From contig UQHH01000011.1 in NCBI GenBank assembly GCA_900540865.1, positions 1 through 59,585 on the forward strand: a stretch of DNA of 59,585 nucleotides, written 5' to 3'. How positions within the stretch are numbered: the first letter of the stretch is position 1; each line of letters starts with the position of its first letter. The DNA comes from an uncultured Oscillospiraceae bacterium. Its GTDB lineage: Bacteria > Bacillota > Clostridia > Oscillospirales > Acutalibacteraceae. The notes below the pieces were generated by a model. It had not been told where the DNA came from. It ran no database searches and saw nothing but the letters and a program-made list of their open reading frames with translations. The position numbers were made by a program, and so were the translations under genes. Positions 58,938-59,585 of the stretch are shown piece by piece.

Positions 58938-59561
58938 ATGAAAAAGATAAAAAAATTACTTTGTATGATGCTGGCGGTTTTGCTGCTTGCTTTCTCTTGC
59001 GTAGCGGCGGCAAGCGCGGAGGAACCGACGCAGCCGGATATGGAGGCACTGCAGAGGAAGTTTAATGCATATTTGGATGAACATGGATGGCCTAATAGCA
59101 ATGAAAAAATTTCATTCATGCTCTACTCTAACGGTTGGGCTGTGTTTTCGCAAGATTTAGGGCAGCCTGCCTGGTCTTATGAACGGATAGGAAATCACAT
59201 ATTTTTTTCGTTAAATTATCATTATCCATATGAAATTGGGATATACACGGAGAAAAATGGGCAGGTTTTCACTTTAAAAGATGCGCATAACGCGGGAGTG
59301 ATAAATGTAGACGAAATAGCGCAGTGGTGCAGTCAACCTCATCCTGGGACTCCTTATCCGAAAGTTTACCAGCCAGGGGATTTAGACAGGAATGGAAAAG
59401 TAGAAATAAGCGATGTTTTAACTGTGCAGAAACGCCTTGCAAAAATTTGGGTTACAGAAGATCCTTTTATGCTTTTGCTTTATGATTTTGATGGAAACGG
59501 AGAAATCAATATGAAAGACGCGCTCGATATGCAGAAGAAGATAGCGAAAGTTACTGTTTAG
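58938..59561 (+). CDS. Small secreted dockerin protein, tandem copy 2
   Basis: The 207-residue paralogue has the same signal peptide as copy 1. Its N-terminal domain has WAVFSQDLGQPAWSYERIGNHIFFSLNYHYPYEIGIYTEKNGQVFTLKDAHNAG. Its dockerin has GDLDRNGKVEISDVLTVQKRLAK and YDFDGNGEINMKDALDMQKKIAK. The Y-x-RIG, HYPYEIGIY and TLKDA blocks align with copy 1 and with the protein at 12416. Function is unknown beyond docking. ATG 58938 follows AAAGAAGGGC. More copies may lie past the window edge. Confidence 0.8.
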   Translation: MKKIKKLLCMMLAVLLLAFSCVAAASAEEPTQPDMEALQRKFNAYLDEHGWPNSNEKISFMLYSNGWAVFSQDLGQPAWSYERIGNHIFFSLNYHYPYEIGIYTEKNGQVFTLKDAHNAGVINVDEIAQWCSQPHPGTPYPKVYQPGDLDRNGKVEISDVLTVQKRLAKIWVTEDPFMLLLYDFDGNGEINMKDALDMQKKIAKVTV

Positions 59562-59585
59562 GAAATTCGCTAGAAGGCAGAAAGG

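Overview
The window looks like a chromosomal segment of a gut-type, spore-forming Clostridia (Oscillospiraceae/Ruminococcaceae-like). The signs are Gram-positive ribosome binding sites, type I dockerins on secreted starch-active proteins, ECF transporter S components, a type 3 prolyl-tRNA synthetase, an RqcH homologue and a type I-C-like CRISPR repeat. The genus is inference. No rRNA or tRNA gene, integrase, transposase or phage gene was recognised.

Layout. 1-3.1 kb: the end of a truncated gene, a frameshifted small membrane protein gene, then two secreted proteins on the minus strand (a two-module starch-binding protein and a dockerin protein with a Cys-His-Asp fold). 3.3-9.4 kb: P-type Ca2+ ATPase, DUF3788 protein, ECF S component, Na+/phosphate cotransporter. 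9.4-9.9 kb: a small CRISPR array with a leader and no cas genes in the window. 10-13 kb: a dockerin-bearing GH13 amylase and a small dockerin protein. 13.2-18.9 kb: birA, a PanT-like S component, a VOC protein, coaX, split transketolase and a GNAT enzyme. 19-24.8 kb: an ABC-F ATPase with an elaborate leader, a palindrome-rich gene-free stretch, small regulators, DUF2461, a 138-bp tandem repeat, and an SDR/TetR divergent pair. 25.6-28.9 kb: a VanR/VanS-like two-component system followed by a 67-residue membrane protein and a PBP-type D,D-carboxypeptidase. 29-44.8 kb: AbgT transporter, serine synthesis (serA, serC), housekeeping genes (nif3-like, trmK, rqcH, rlmH, walJ-like, murA, comM-like), small DNA-binding proteins, a sigma factor and a zinc ribbon protein. 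44.9-48.1 kb: a large secreted papain-type protease carrying alternating starch-binding-type modules. 48.5-50.9 kb: an amino-acid ABC transporter. 51.4-57.9 kb: proBA, an uncharacterised three-gene operon, a phosphodiesterase, proS and metA. 58-59.6 kb: two tandemly duplicated small dockerin proteins.

Two themes stand out. First, seven secreted proteins relate to starch capture or an amylosome-like complex: five carry dockerins of one style (DVL-x-V/M-QK), and two carry starch-binding-type modules without a dockerin. No cohesin scaffold lies in the window. Three of the dockerin proteins share an unassigned domain of about 90 residues. Second, the VanRS-like locus has, upstream of both vanR and the carboxypeptidase unit, four CTTA-type half-sites at an exact 11-bp period. 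This strongly suggests direct autoregulation and control of the carboxypeptidase by the response regulator. A possible attenuator sits between the second operator and the small membrane protein gene.
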